A program made the position numbers and the translations under genes. A DNA stretch of 64,000 bases from Arthrobacter sp. DNA4 (GTDB lineage: Bacteria > Actinomycetota > Actinomycetes > Actinomycetales > Micrococcaceae): NCBI RefSeq assembly GCF_024362385.1, contig NZ_CP101466.1:806001-870000 (forward strand), in the 5' to 3' direction. The notes under the pieces were generated by a model. That model was given only the letters and a program-made list of their open reading frames with translations, had not been told where the DNA came from and did not search any database. Every line of letters starts with the position of its first letter. The first letter of the stretch is position 1. Shown here in pieces: positions 52,245-63,373 of this stretch.

Positions 52245-52724
52245 ATGAAAGCTTCACCGACACTGACCAACAACCTGCAGGCTGTCCTGGCAGACCTGAT
52301 CGAGCTCCATGTTCAGGGCAAGCAGGCGCACTGGAACATCGTGGGCACCAACTTCCGCGACCTCCACCTCCAGCTCGATGAGATCGTCGACGCCGCCCGC
52401 CAGTTCGCCGACGACACTGCCGAGCGCATGCGTGCCCTGCACGCGCTCCCCGACGGCCGCAGCTCCACCGTGGCCGAGACCACCAGCCTGGCCCAGTTCC
52501 CCGACGGGCTCATCAGCACCGGGGATGCCATTGAGCGGATCGTCGCCGCCATGGAAGCTGCCGTTGGCACCATGCGTAAGGTCCACGACGAAGTGGATGA
52601 GGAAGACCCCACCTCCGCGGACCTCCTGCACGAGTTCATTGCCAGGCTGGAGCAGTTCGCCTGGATGGTGCAGGCAGAAAACATGAAGCCCACCGCCAAG
52701 GTCACGGCCGCCGACTCCAAGTAG
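52245..52724 (+). CDS. dps: Dps family DNA-binding/ferroxidase protein
   Basis: A 159-aa ferritin-like protein. Dps proteins form 12-mers that oxidise and store iron and protect DNA in stationary phase or oxidative stress. The ferroxidase residues are in GKQAHWNIVG (His) and HLQLDEIVDAARQF (Asp, Glu). The Lys-containing C-terminal tail may contact DNA. GAGGAGG just before the ATG is a strong ribosome-binding site. Monocistronic, ending in a strong terminator. Confidence 0.92.
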   Translation: MKASPTLTNNLQAVLADLIELHVQGKQAHWNIVGTNFRDLHLQLDEIVDAARQFADDTAERMRALHALPDGRSSTVAETTSLAQFPDGLISTGDAIERIVAAMEAAVGTMRKVHDEVDEEDPTSADLLHEFIARLEQFAWMVQAENMKPTAKVTAADSK

Positions 52725-52738
52725 CGGACATCCAGCAG

Positions 52739-52775
52739 GGCGTCCTGCGCCGGGGTTGCCCCGGCGCAGGACGCC
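52739..52775 (+). terminator. Strong terminator after dps
   Basis: 17-nt perfect arms at 52739-52755 and 52759-52775, 3-nt loop, followed by TTCCTTTTA. Confidence 0.9.
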
Positions 52776-52810
52776 TTCCTTTTACCCCGGACAGCACTGC
52801 CGTTGTACTG

Positions 52811-54364
52811 CTAGGCCGCTTTGGGCACTTTCCGGAGTACGACGGCGGCGAGCACTGCCGCCGCCGCCATCAGTACCAGCCCGATTGCCGCCGTGATGTG
52901 CACGCCGGAATCGAACGCCGCGGCCGCGGCATCCCGAACTGCCCCCGCGACTGATTCCGGCAACAGGGCCGCCTCCACCGCGCCGGCCAACGTCTCCCCG
53001 GCGTTGTGCAGTGAGGCTCCGGGCAGCATGGCCTCGAGCCCCGCCGGCAGCCGGAGGTTCTGCTGGTAGGACGCGGTCAGGATGGAGCCCAGCACCGCAG
53101 TCCCCAGCAGTGAGCCCACCTCGTAGCCCGTCTCGGAAATCGCCGCCGCGGCGCCTGATTTCACCGGCGGGGCCGAGCCGAGGATGAGGTCGTTCGAGAT
53201 GGTTTCCGCCGTGCCGACGCCCAGCGCCAGGACCAGCAGCGCTGCCAGCAGCAGGGAGGGGCCGCCGTCATGGTTTCCGAAGGCCACCACGCTGTAGCCG
53301 ACGGCGCTGAAGGACAGGCCCGCGGCCACTACGTACCCTGGCCGGACTTTCAGGACCAACGGGACTGCCACCAGGCCTGCCGCCACGGTGGCTGCCAGGG
53401 CCGGGAGCATGGCAATGCCCGCCGCGGACGGCGTCATCCCCTCCAGGAGTTGGAGGTGCTGGGCAAGGAAAAGGATGAACCCGTTGAAGGAAAACAGGGC
53501 CAGGATGTTGGCGCTGATGGCCATGCTGAACACCCTGTTCCGGAACAGCGACATGTCCAGCAGTGGATGCTGCAGGCGGTGCTGGCGGCGTACGAACACG
53601 ATCCCCATGACCACGCCAAAGGCGATGCTGCCCAGCCCTGCCATGCCCGGGCCTTCGGTGGCTACTGACTTGATGCCGTAGACCACGGGCACCATGACCA
53701 GCATGGAGAGCAGGACGCTTGGGATATCCACCCTGCCCGGCGCGGGATCCCTGGATTCCGGGATCAGGACAGGCCCCAGCGCCAGCAGGGGCAGCATGAG
53801 TGGCACGGCCACCAGGAAGACGGCGCCCCACCAGAAGTGCTCCACCAGCCATCCACCGAGGATTGGGCCCAGGGCGGCGCCGCCGGAGAATCCGGCCGCC
53901 CAGATGGCCACCGCAAGCCGCCGGCGGTTGGGCTCCGGGAATATGTTGCGGATCAGCGACAGGGTGGACGGCATCAGCATGGCGCCGAAGAACCCGAGCG
54001 CCGCACGGCCGGCGATCAGCCACTCCGGGGTGGGGGCAAAGGCCGTGGCGGCGGACAGCGCGGCGAAGCCCAGGCTGCCGATGACCAGCAGCCGCCGCCG
54101 CCCAATGCGGTCGCCGAGGCTTCCCATTGATACCAGCAGCCCGGCCAGGACCAGGGGGTAGGCGTCCACGATCCACAGCAGCTGCAGGCCGGTTGGTTCC
54201 AGGGCACGTGCGATGGCGGGCAGGGCAAAGGTCAGGGCGGTGTTGTCCACTGCCACCAGCAGCACGGGAAACATCAGCAGCCCCAGCGCAAGCCAATCCC
54301 GCCACGGGGGCCGCGCGGCGGTGCTGTCCCTTTGGGTGGGGGCCGGACTGAGGGAAGTCGTCAT
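52811..54364 (-). CDS. MFS drug efflux transporter, DHA2 (14-helix) type
   Basis: A 517-aa exporter. It has VDNTALTFALPAIARAL (helix 1 motif of DHA2 pumps), GSLGDRIGRRRLLVIG (motif A), WAAGFSGGAALGPILGGWL (antiporter motif C-like), and about 14 helices, as in QacA/EmrB relatives. It likely exports toxic organic compounds by proton antiport. The ATG at 54364 is chosen because a -10 box (TACAGT) lies 6 nt upstream; the frame is open further but lacks signals. It diverges from tetR, and a TetR-type operator covers its promoter. Confidence 0.87.
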   Translation of the reverse strand: MTTSLSPAPTQRDSTAARPPWRDWLALGLLMFPVLLVAVDNTALTFALPAIARALEPTGLQLLWIVDAYPLVLAGLLVSMGSLGDRIGRRRLLVIGSLGFAALSAATAFAPTPEWLIAGRAALGFFGAMLMPSTLSLIRNIFPEPNRRRLAVAIWAAGFSGGAALGPILGGWLVEHFWWGAVFLVAVPLMLPLLALGPVLIPESRDPAPGRVDIPSVLLSMLVMVPVVYGIKSVATEGPGMAGLGSIAFGVVMGIVFVRRQHRLQHPLLDMSLFRNRVFSMAISANILALFSFNGFILFLAQHLQLLEGMTPSAAGIAMLPALAATVAAGLVAVPLVLKVRPGYVVAAGLSFSAVGYSVVAFGNHDGGPSLLLAALLVLALGVGTAETISNDLILGSAPPVKSGAAAAISETGYEVGSLLGTAVLGSILTASYQQNLRLPAGLEAMLPGASLHNAGETLAGAVEAALLPESVAGAVRDAAAAAFDSGVHITAAIGLVLMAAAAVLAAVVLRKVPKAA

Positions 54365-54370
54365 GCAATA

Positions 54371-54394
54371 ACTGTACCGTCTGGACGGTATAGT
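54371..54394. promoter_or_regulatory. TetR-type operator overlapping the efflux pump promoter
   Basis: Arms ACTGTACCGTC (54371-54381) and GACGGTATAGT (54384-54394) form a 24-bp palindrome with one mismatch. On the minus strand it covers -10 TACAGT (54376-54371), 6 nt from the pump ATG, with TTCAAA 17 bp upstream as -35. Confidence 0.75.
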
Positions 54395-54438
54395 TTGAAA
54401 ACGGGCGCATTCCTTCTTCCCTGCCGGTGGAGGGCATG

Positions 54439-54984
54439 ATGGAAGGCATGCCCCGAAAGCCTGTAGCCCGTGATGCGGTCCTTGACGCCTTCGAGTCCCT
54501 GCTGATCGAAGTGGGGGAGCGTGCTGCAACCCTCGACGCCGTAGCCCGGAAGGCCGGGGTGTCCAAAGGTGGCCTCCTCTACCACTTTCCCAACAAGGAA
54601 GCGCTCATCGCCGTGCTGCTTGACCGCCTGGAGGGGCTGGCCAAGGCGGACGCCGACGCGATGGCTTCGGCCGGTGAAGGTGCCGCCGCGTATTTCATCC
54701 GCTCCTCCGTCTGGGCGGATACTCCGCTGGACCGGGTCATCGTGGCTGCCACGCGGCTTGCGGAGGTGGCGCATGAAGAGACGCGCCGCCGGTTCGCCGC
54801 CATCCAGCAGCGGTGGCTGGACGAGATCGCAGCAGATGTGGGGCCCGGCCTGGCCAAGGCTGTCCTGTATATGGGTGACGGTTTGTACTTCAATGCCATG
54901 CTTTCCGTGGGCCCTGCGCCGGAAGGCGGAGCGGCCGCTGATGTGGAGGAACTCCTGGCCGCCTTGGAACGGCTCCGCAGGTAG
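54439..54984 (+). CDS. TetR family repressor of the adjacent efflux pump
   Basis: A 181-aa regulator. Helix-turn-helix: RDAVLDAFESLLIEVGERAATLDAVARKAGVSKGGLLYHF, with the usual YHFPNKEALI end; the C-terminal ligand domain (about 60-181) is TetR_C-like. It lies head-to-head with the DHA2 pump and the 24-bp palindrome between them is the likely target, released when a pump substrate binds. Of three close ATGs I chose 54439 because GGAGGG (54429-54434) is 4 nt upstream. Confidence 0.87.
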   Translation: MEGMPRKPVARDAVLDAFESLLIEVGERAATLDAVARKAGVSKGGLLYHFPNKEALIAVLLDRLEGLAKADADAMASAGEGAAAYFIRSSVWADTPLDRVIVAATRLAEVAHEETRRRFAAIQQRWLDEIAADVGPGLAKAVLYMGDGLYFNAMLSVGPAPEGGAAADVEELLAALERLRR

Positions 54985-55028
54985 TTTTCCATTTGCCGGG
55001 AGGGCTCGTGGCGTAGGACAATGGAGAG

Positions 55029-55057
55029 TTGTGAGGGCTGTCACCGGCCGTCATGAT
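55029..55057 (+). promoter_or_regulatory. Putative gcv operon promoter
   Basis: TTGTGA (55029-55034), a 17-bp spacer and CATGAT (55052-55057), about 25 bp before the riboswitch. Confidence 0.4.
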
Positions 55058-55082
55058 CCAACAAATGAATAGCCTTTGATCT

Positions 55083-55320
55083 GCGGCGGGAGAGTTCTGC
55101 CGGAAGTACAGGCAGGCGCCGTAGGAGCAAATCCTCCCCAGGAATCTCGCAGGCCCCTGTACCGCCGCGGCGAGGCACCTCTGGAAAGCAGCAGGCAGTT
55201 GTCCGGCCTCCCTTGGGGGACGCGAAACGGCTGTTGTGCTCACCGACGGTGCAAGCGGGTCCTGCCCAGGCAGGGAACGCGGAAACTCTCAGGTCCAATA
55301 CAGAGCGGGGAGGGACCCGA
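55083..55320 (+). ncRNA. Tandem glycine riboswitch upstream of gcvP
   Basis: Two glycine aptamers in a row. Aptamer 1 (55083-55168) is closed by GCGGCGG/CCGCCGC and contains GGGAGAG and GCCGTAGGAGCAA. Aptamer 2 (about 55170-55320) contains CACCTCTGGAAAGC, GACGGTGCAAGC and the conserved AACTCTCAGGTCCAATACAG. Glycine binding would switch on the glycine cleavage genes. The expression platform is in 55320-55366, which also holds the gcvP ribosome-binding site. Confidence 0.88.
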
Positions 55321-55366
55321 ATAGCTGTGGCGTACCCTGCGCCGCCTGAATAAATGGAGTTCCTTC

Positions 55367-58213
<2,847 letters not shown>

Positions 58214-58225
58214 AGGACCGGCACC

Positions 58226-59374
58226 GTGACCGAGAAATACACCGCCCTTTACGACGAACACAAAAAGCTTGGCGCCTCCTTCACCGACTTCGGCGGGTGG
58301 CAGATGCCATTGAAGTACACCTCCGAACTGGCTGAACACCACGCCGTGCGCAAAGCCGCCGGTCTGTTCGACCTCTCCCACATGGGCGAAGTCTGGGTCA
58401 CCGGACCGCAGGCTGCCGCTTTCCTGGACTACGCCCTCGTGGGCAAGTTGTCCGCCATGGCCGTGGGCAAGGCCAAGTACTCGCTGATCTGCAATGAGGA
58501 CGGCGGCATCATCGACGACCTCATCACCTACCGCCGTCCCGCTGCTGAAGACGGCACGGACGTCTTCCTGGTGGTGCCCAATGCGGGCAACGCCGCGGTG
58601 GTGGCGGCAGCCCTGCAGGAACGGGCCGCTGGGTTTGACGTGCTGGTGGAGGACGCCTCGGCCCGCACATCACTGGTCGCAGTGCAGGGTCCCAAGGCCC
58701 AGGAACTCCTGTTGCGCCTGGTCCCGGCCGCACAGCACTCCCTGGTGACGGAACTGAAATACTACGCCGCCGTGGAGGTTCCGTTCCTGGTGGGCGGCGC
58801 CGGCAAGGAACTCCTGCTCGCACGCACCGGGTATACCGGTGAGGACGGGTTCGAGATCTTCGTGGACAACGCGGACGCCCCGGCACTGTGGCAGGCACTG
58901 GTCGCCATCGCCGACGACGGTGAGCTGACCCCCGCCGGCCTCGCCTCACGCGACTCCCTCCGCCTGGAAGCGGGAATGCCGCTGTACGGGAACGAGCTCT
59001 CCCTGCAGGGTGACCCGTTCGCTGCAGGCCTGGGCCCCGTCGTCGCACTCTCCAAGGAAGGCGACTTCGTTGGCAAGGCTGCGCTGGCAGCAAAGAAGGA
59101 AGCCCGCGCCGGCAGCACCTCCGGCCGCCGCCTCGTGGGGCTCAAAGGCCAGGGCCGCCGCGCCGGTCGCGCGCACTACCCGGTCCTCAGGGACGGCGCC
59201 ACGGTCGGTGAGGTCACCTCCGGCCAGCCATCGCCCACCCTCGGCTATCCCGTCGCCATGGCCTACGTCGACGTCGAGTACTCGGCACCCGGCACAGCCC
59301 TGGACATCGATCTCCGCGGCAAGGCAGAACCCTTCGAAGTCGTCGACCTCCCGTTCTACAAGCGCCTCAAGTAG
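58226..59374 (+). CDS. gcvT: Aminomethyltransferase, glycine cleavage T-protein
   Basis: GcvT transfers the methylene group from aminomethyl-GcvH to tetrahydrofolate and releases ammonia. The 382-aa protein shows FTDFGGWQMPLKY, GLFDLSHMGEVWVTG, RTGYTGEDGFEIFV, and SRDSLRLEAGMPLYGNEL, the folate-site motif. The GTG at 58226 is preceded by AAAGGA. It is the second gene of the riboswitch-controlled operon; the expected gcvH does not follow. Confidence 0.95.
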   Translation: MTEKYTALYDEHKKLGASFTDFGGWQMPLKYTSELAEHHAVRKAAGLFDLSHMGEVWVTGPQAAAFLDYALVGKLSAMAVGKAKYSLICNEDGGIIDDLITYRRPAAEDGTDVFLVVPNAGNAAVVAAALQERAAGFDVLVEDASARTSLVAVQGPKAQELLLRLVPAAQHSLVTELKYYAAVEVPFLVGGAGKELLLARTGYTGEDGFEIFVDNADAPALWQALVAIADDGELTPAGLASRDSLRLEAGMPLYGNELSLQGDPFAAGLGPVVALSKEGDFVGKAALAAKKEARAGSTSGRRLVGLKGQGRRAGRAHYPVLRDGATVGEVTSGQPSPTLGYPVAMAYVDVEYSAPGTALDIDLRGKAEPFEVVDLPFYKRLK

Positions 59375-59754
59375 TCCCTCCGTGCTGGCCTTGGCCCGTC
59401 GGAGCCGTCGTAGCCCCGGTCACCTTCGGGATCGGCGGACCGGACATTTTCACGCGTGCTGCGCCCCACCGTCCCCCTAGCCTCGCAAGCTCGGCCAGAG
59501 AACCCGGACGGCGTGGGCCCAGTTCCTCGCTTTGACGCACGCTTTCGAAAAGTCCGGCTCCGCCGACGCTCGTGCGGAGGCTTCAGTTGTGCGAGGACTT
59601 GGCCAGCGGCCCGGGCTGAGAAAGTAGGCGGACGAGGTGCGTGAATTCCCTTGGGCGGCCGAACCAATGCCCGGTGCATCGTTTCCTGCTGCGGCGTCGC
59701 TGTGGTGACGTGCGTTGGCGACTGGACGGATTCCGGAGACGTGCGTCTAAGGGA

Positions 59755-59802
59755 GCGTCACGTCCGCTTGGCGGGCGTCTTCGCGACCGAGCACGCGGAG
59801 GA
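59755..59802. repeat. 48-bp direct repeat, copy 1
   Basis: 46 of 48 positions match 59835-59882 (period 80 bp). The differences are G/A at 59770 and G/A at 59797. Confidence 0.85.
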
Positions 59803-59834
59803 ATTCGGTCAGCCGCGCACCCAACCCGGCCACT

Positions 59835-59882
59835 GCGTCACGTCCGCTTAGCGGGCGTCTTCGCGACCGAGCACGCAGAGGA
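59835..59882. repeat. 48-bp direct repeat, copy 2
   Basis: Second copy of the element at 59755-59802. Here CCGCTTAGCGG is a perfect 11-bp palindrome; in copy 1 one base breaks it. It ends 65 bp before the sdaA start. Confidence 0.85.
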
Positions 59883-59947
59883 TGTCCTGCCCGCTCCACC
59901 CCAGCCACTTAGAGTGACTCGAATCAGATTTTTAGTTAGGAATTGTC

Positions 59948-61378
59948 ATGGCAGTCGGCGTATTCGACCTTTTTTCTATCGGTATTGGCCCTTCGTCTTC
60001 TCATACTGTGGGGCCGATGCGGGCTGCTGCTGTGTTTGCTGAGGAGTTGAAGGCCTCGGGGAAGCTCGCGGACGTGGCGTCGCTGCGGGTGGATTTGTAT
60101 GGGTCGTTGGCGGCGACGGGGCATGGTCACGGGACGATGACCGCAATCCTGCTGGGGTTGGAGGGGTTCCACCCGGAGTTGATCCTGCCCGAGCAGGTGG
60201 AGGAGCGGCTGGCCTCGATCGCGGAGACCGGGATCCTGAACCTGGCCGGTGCGGTGGCATTGCCGTACGGGGTGGGCGACATGGTGCTGCGGCCGTTGAC
60301 GGTGTTGCCGCGGCACACGAACGGGATGACGTTCACCGTCACGGACGCTGACGGGGATGTGGTGCATGCGGCGACGTTCTTCTCGGTCGGTGGCGGGTTC
60401 ATCGTCCGCGAAGGTGAAGAGGACGCGGCGCAGCAGGAACTGGACGCGTCCAAGGAAGAGTTGCCGCTGCCGTTCCGGACCGCGGCGGAACTGCTGGAGC
60501 ACTGCGCGGTGACCGGGCTGGGCATCGCGGACGTGATGTTCGTGAACGAGAAGGCCTCCCGGTCCGAGGAGGAGATCCGGGCCGGGCTGCTGCATATCTG
60601 GTCGGTGATGGAGAACTGCGTGCAGACCTCGCTCAAGCGTGAAGGGGTGCTGCCGGGCGGGTTGAAGGTCCGCCGCCGCGCCCCGGACTGGTATGAGCGG
60701 TTGAAGAAGGAAACCGCCCGCCCCGAAGACACCGACCAAGACGGGCAGGACCACTATGACCCCAGGTATTGGCAGGAGTGGGTTAACTTGGTGGCGTTGG
60801 CGGTGAACGAGGAAAACGCCTCCGGCGGGAGGGTGGTCACCGCCCCCACGAACGGGGCGGCCGGGATCATCCCGGCGGTGCTGTTCTATGCCCTGCACTT
60901 CGCCCCGGGCATGGACCAGGCCACCCAGGCCGACCGGGACGGTGTGGTGGTGCGGTTCCTGCTCGCCGCCGGCGCCGTGGGGGTGCTCTACAAGGAACAG
61001 GCCTCGATTTCCGGGGCCGAGGTGGGCTGCCAGGGCGAGGTCGGGTCCGCGTCCTCGATGGCCGCCGCGGGCCTGGCCGAGGTCATGGGCGGCACCCCGG
61101 CCCAGGTGGAGAACGCCGCGGAGATCGCGATGGAACACAACCTGGGCCTGACGTGCGACCCGATCGGCGGGCTGGTCCAGGTCCCCTGTATCGAACGGAA
61201 CGCGATCGCCGCCGCGAAGGCCATCAACGCCGCGAAAATGGCGCTCTGGGGCGACGGCACCCACCGCGTCTCCCTCGACGAAGTCATCATCACCATGCGC
61301 GAAACCGGCAAAGACATGAGCGACAAATACAAGGAAACCGCCATGGGCGGCCTCGCCGTCAACGTCGTCGAATGCTGA
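59948..61378 (+). CDS. sdaA: L-serine ammonia-lyase (single-chain, Fe-S type)
   Basis: SdaA deaminates L-serine to pyruvate with a [4Fe-4S] cluster. The 476-aa protein begins [20 protein letters not shown], has the beta domain, and the catalytic domain with [32 protein letters not shown] and [18 protein letters not shown], whose cysteines bind the cluster. AGGA (59938-59941) is 6 nt before the ATG. With gcvPT upstream it links glycine to serine breakdown. Codon use is odd: many TTG leucines and GGG/GCG/ACG codons, unlike the C-ending codons of gcvP and gcvT. Confidence 0.95.
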   Translation: MAVGVFDLFSIGIGPSSSHTVGPMRAAAVFAEELKASGKLADVASLRVDLYGSLAATGHGHGTMTAILLGLEGFHPELILPEQVEERLASIAETGILNLAGAVALPYGVGDMVLRPLTVLPRHTNGMTFTVTDADGDVVHAATFFSVGGGFIVREGEEDAAQQELDASKEELPLPFRTAAELLEHCAVTGLGIADVMFVNEKASRSEEEIRAGLLHIWSVMENCVQTSLKREGVLPGGLKVRRRAPDWYERLKKETARPEDTDQDGQDHYDPRYWQEWVNLVALAVNEENASGGRVVTAPTNGAAGIIPAVLFYALHFAPGMDQATQADRDGVVVRFLLAAGAVGVLYKEQASISGAEVGCQGEVGSASSMAAAGLAEVMGGTPAQVENAAEIAMEHNLGLTCDPIGGLVQVPCIERNAIAAAKAINAAKMALWGDGTHRVSLDEVIITMRETGKDMSDKYKETAMGGLAVNVVEC

Positions 61379-61427
61379 CACCCCGCTGACACCCGCCCGA
61401 ACGGCCGGCCGGTCGGTGCCCGTGGGC

Positions 61428-61994
61428 CTAATTGTGCGTTGCCGCCCACCAATTAAGGCTGGCAGCGAACACCAGCCATGAGATGTAGGGCAGCAGGAGC
61501 AGTCCTGCGGTCCGGCTGATCGGACCGAAATGCAGCACCGTTACCGTAACCGCGGCAACCAGGGCCACGATGATGGCCAGTCCCAGCCACAGGGCCGCCG
61601 TGCCAAGAGCCGGGTAAAGGGCGAAAAAGACCGGGGTCCAGGTGAGGTTGAGGGCCAGTTGGATGGCGTAAACCACCATGGCCTGCCGTGTCCCATCGGT
61701 ACGTTTGCGCCATACCAGCCACGCTGCGAGGGCCATTGCCGCATAGAGGGCGGTCCACACCGGACCGAACACTCCGTTGGGCGGCGACCAGGGGGCCTTG
61801 TCCGCGGCTGCATACCAGCCCGTGACATTGGCCGCCGATGCCAACCCGCCCAGCGCCGCCACTACCAGGGACGCCAACAGGAAACCGGCAAGCGCGGCCG
61901 CCTGCACCCCGGCGCTGTACGGCTTCCCTCCGCTTCCCGCGGAAGCGGTGCTCTGTTCCCCATCCGGCCTCATACCCCAACCCTTGTTGAACAT
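61428..61994 (-). CDS. TspO/MBR family membrane protein
   Basis: A 188-aa protein with five predicted helices. The core motifs are KAPWSPPNGVFGPVWTALYA, AWLVWRK, QLALNLTWTPVFFALYP and LLLPYISWLVFAASLNWW, rich in Trp as in TspO proteins. These bind porphyrins or sterols and act in redox or stress signalling; the ligand here is unknown. The start at 61994 is favoured by GGAG 6 nt upstream; the ATG at 61973 is an alternative. It is convergent with sdaA. Confidence 0.85.
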   Translation of the reverse strand: MFNKGWGMRPDGEQSTASAGSGGKPYSAGVQAAALAGFLLASLVVAALGGLASAANVTGWYAAADKAPWSPPNGVFGPVWTALYAAMALAAWLVWRKRTDGTRQAMVVYAIQLALNLTWTPVFFALYPALGTAALWLGLAIIVALVAAVTVTVLHFGPISRTAGLLLLPYISWLVFAASLNWWAATHN

Positions 61995-62094
61995 CCTGAG
62001 CTCCGTCAAGGTGACGCTCCACACCCGGACGGCCGCCGTCCCGGGCATGCCGGAGAAAAGCCGGGAGCGCCTGAGGCTTTAGACTTGAGGCTGC

Positions 62095-63228
62095 ATGTCC
62101 GCACGCATCCAGAAGTACCGAAACCGCGCACAAACCCGATTGGACACGGCCCCCTTGCGAGAATTCACCGCACGTTTTGCCACAGCCGAGGAAATTGAAA
62201 ACTGGGACAAGCACGTCACGGCCAACCCGAACGGCGGCAACATGCTGCAGTCCGCTGCCTATGCATCGGTCAAGAACGGAAGCGGCTGGAAAGTCCGGTT
62301 CCTGGTGCTGGAAGGCCGCGGGAACGCCAGCTACAACCTGGTGCTGGAAAAAAGCTTCCCCGTCCTGGGACGGCTCTGGTACCTCATCAAGGGCCCCGAC
62401 CTGGCAGGGGCAGCAGACCTGGGAGGTGCCCTCGAAGCGTGCGCGCAGCTGGTCCGCAGCAGCAAGCTGAGGGTCTTCACCATCAAGGTGGAACCTGACA
62501 TCATCGACTCAGCCGAAGCGCAGCAGGAACTGGCAGCCGCCCACCTGGCCAAAGCCCCCAACATCCAGTCCAACGATTCCACCGCCCTGCTGGATATCTC
62601 CGGCACGGAAGAGGAAGTCTTTAAAGCCATCTCTTCCCGGGCCAGGAACGCAATCCGGCGCGCAGAGCGCGAGGGCTGCCAGGTGGTCCGGCAGGAACAA
62701 GGACCGGAAACCTACCGGGCCCTGTACGACCTGATGGCCAACACCGTCAACGCAAAGGGTTCCATGCCCCTGCGCAGCTATGACTACTACGAGCGGTTCT
62801 GGGACGAGTTCTGCAACCGCGGCCAGGGCAACTTCTTCTTCGCCTACGAGGACGGAAAACCCAGCGTGGGTGCCTTCGTCATCAACTACGGGGGCAAGGC
62901 AACGTACAAGGACGGCGGTTCCACCCAGAACCGCAAGCAGTACGGGGACTCGCACCTGGTGCAGTGGGCGGCCATCCGGCGAATGCAGGCACTTGGCTGC
63001 ACGGAGTACGACTTTTGCGGCACTCCGCCGGCTGCGCGCATCAAGGACAAGACCCACAACCTCTACGGGATGGGCATGTTCAAGACCAGCTTCACCAAGA
63101 CGGTCACCGACTTTGTGGGCTGCCACGACTACATCCTGTCCCCGCTCCGGCACCGGCTCTGGGTCAACGGTGGAGAGAAAGTGTTCCGCCGGATCGAGAC
63201 CGCACGAACCGGGCAGCAGTTCTACTGA
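62095..63228 (+). CDS. FemAB family peptidyltransferase 1
   Basis: A 377-aa FemAB/FemX-like protein. Such enzymes use aminoacyl-tRNA to add amino acids to the peptidoglycan lipid precursor interpeptide bridge. It shows LQSAAYASVKNGSGWKVRFL, the double GNAT-like folds, SSRARNAIRRAEREGCQVV (usual FemAB signature), and YKDGGSTQNRKQYGDSHLVQW near the acceptor site. The residue it adds is unknown. GAGG lies 4-5 nt before the ATG. A second FemAB gene follows. Confidence 0.87.
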   Translation: MSARIQKYRNRAQTRLDTAPLREFTARFATAEEIENWDKHVTANPNGGNMLQSAAYASVKNGSGWKVRFLVLEGRGNASYNLVLEKSFPVLGRLWYLIKGPDLAGAADLGGALEACAQLVRSSKLRVFTIKVEPDIIDSAEAQQELAAAHLAKAPNIQSNDSTALLDISGTEEEVFKAISSRARNAIRRAEREGCQVVRQEQGPETYRALYDLMANTVNAKGSMPLRSYDYYERFWDEFCNRGQGNFFFAYEDGKPSVGAFVINYGGKATYKDGGSTQNRKQYGDSHLVQWAAIRRMQALGCTEYDFCGTPPAARIKDKTHNLYGMGMFKTSFTKTVTDFVGCHDYILSPLRHRLWVNGGEKVFRRIETARTGQQFY

Positions 63229-63373
63229 CCTGCTGCCGCGAAGGCGCTCTCTCCTGAGCGCCCCGCGCGGCCCGCACGCACCGGTGCCGGCAGCCCTGAA
63301 CACCGTCCACCCTGAACACCCTCCACCCAGCGCGAGCCCACGGGCCGCGAAGAGTCCAGAAGAAGGTCACCCC

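Larger units (their letters stand above)
59375..59947. other. 573-bp spacer between gcvT and sdaA without a recognisable gene
   Basis: No frame here resembles a known protein, and gcvH is absent. It contains a duplicated 48-bp element (59755-59802 and 59835-59882). Codon structure breaks down directly after gcvT. It may be a recombination scar or an uncharacterised regulatory or RNA region. Confidence 0.6.

Noticed and set aside
59755..59882. Direct repeats considered as a CRISPR array
   Set aside because: Only two copies, 48-bp units with a 32-bp gap and no cas genes nearby.
59456..60042. Short plus-strand frames in the gcvT-sdaA spacer
   Set aside because: Arg/Pro-rich products without domains; the last one overlaps the real sdaA start.
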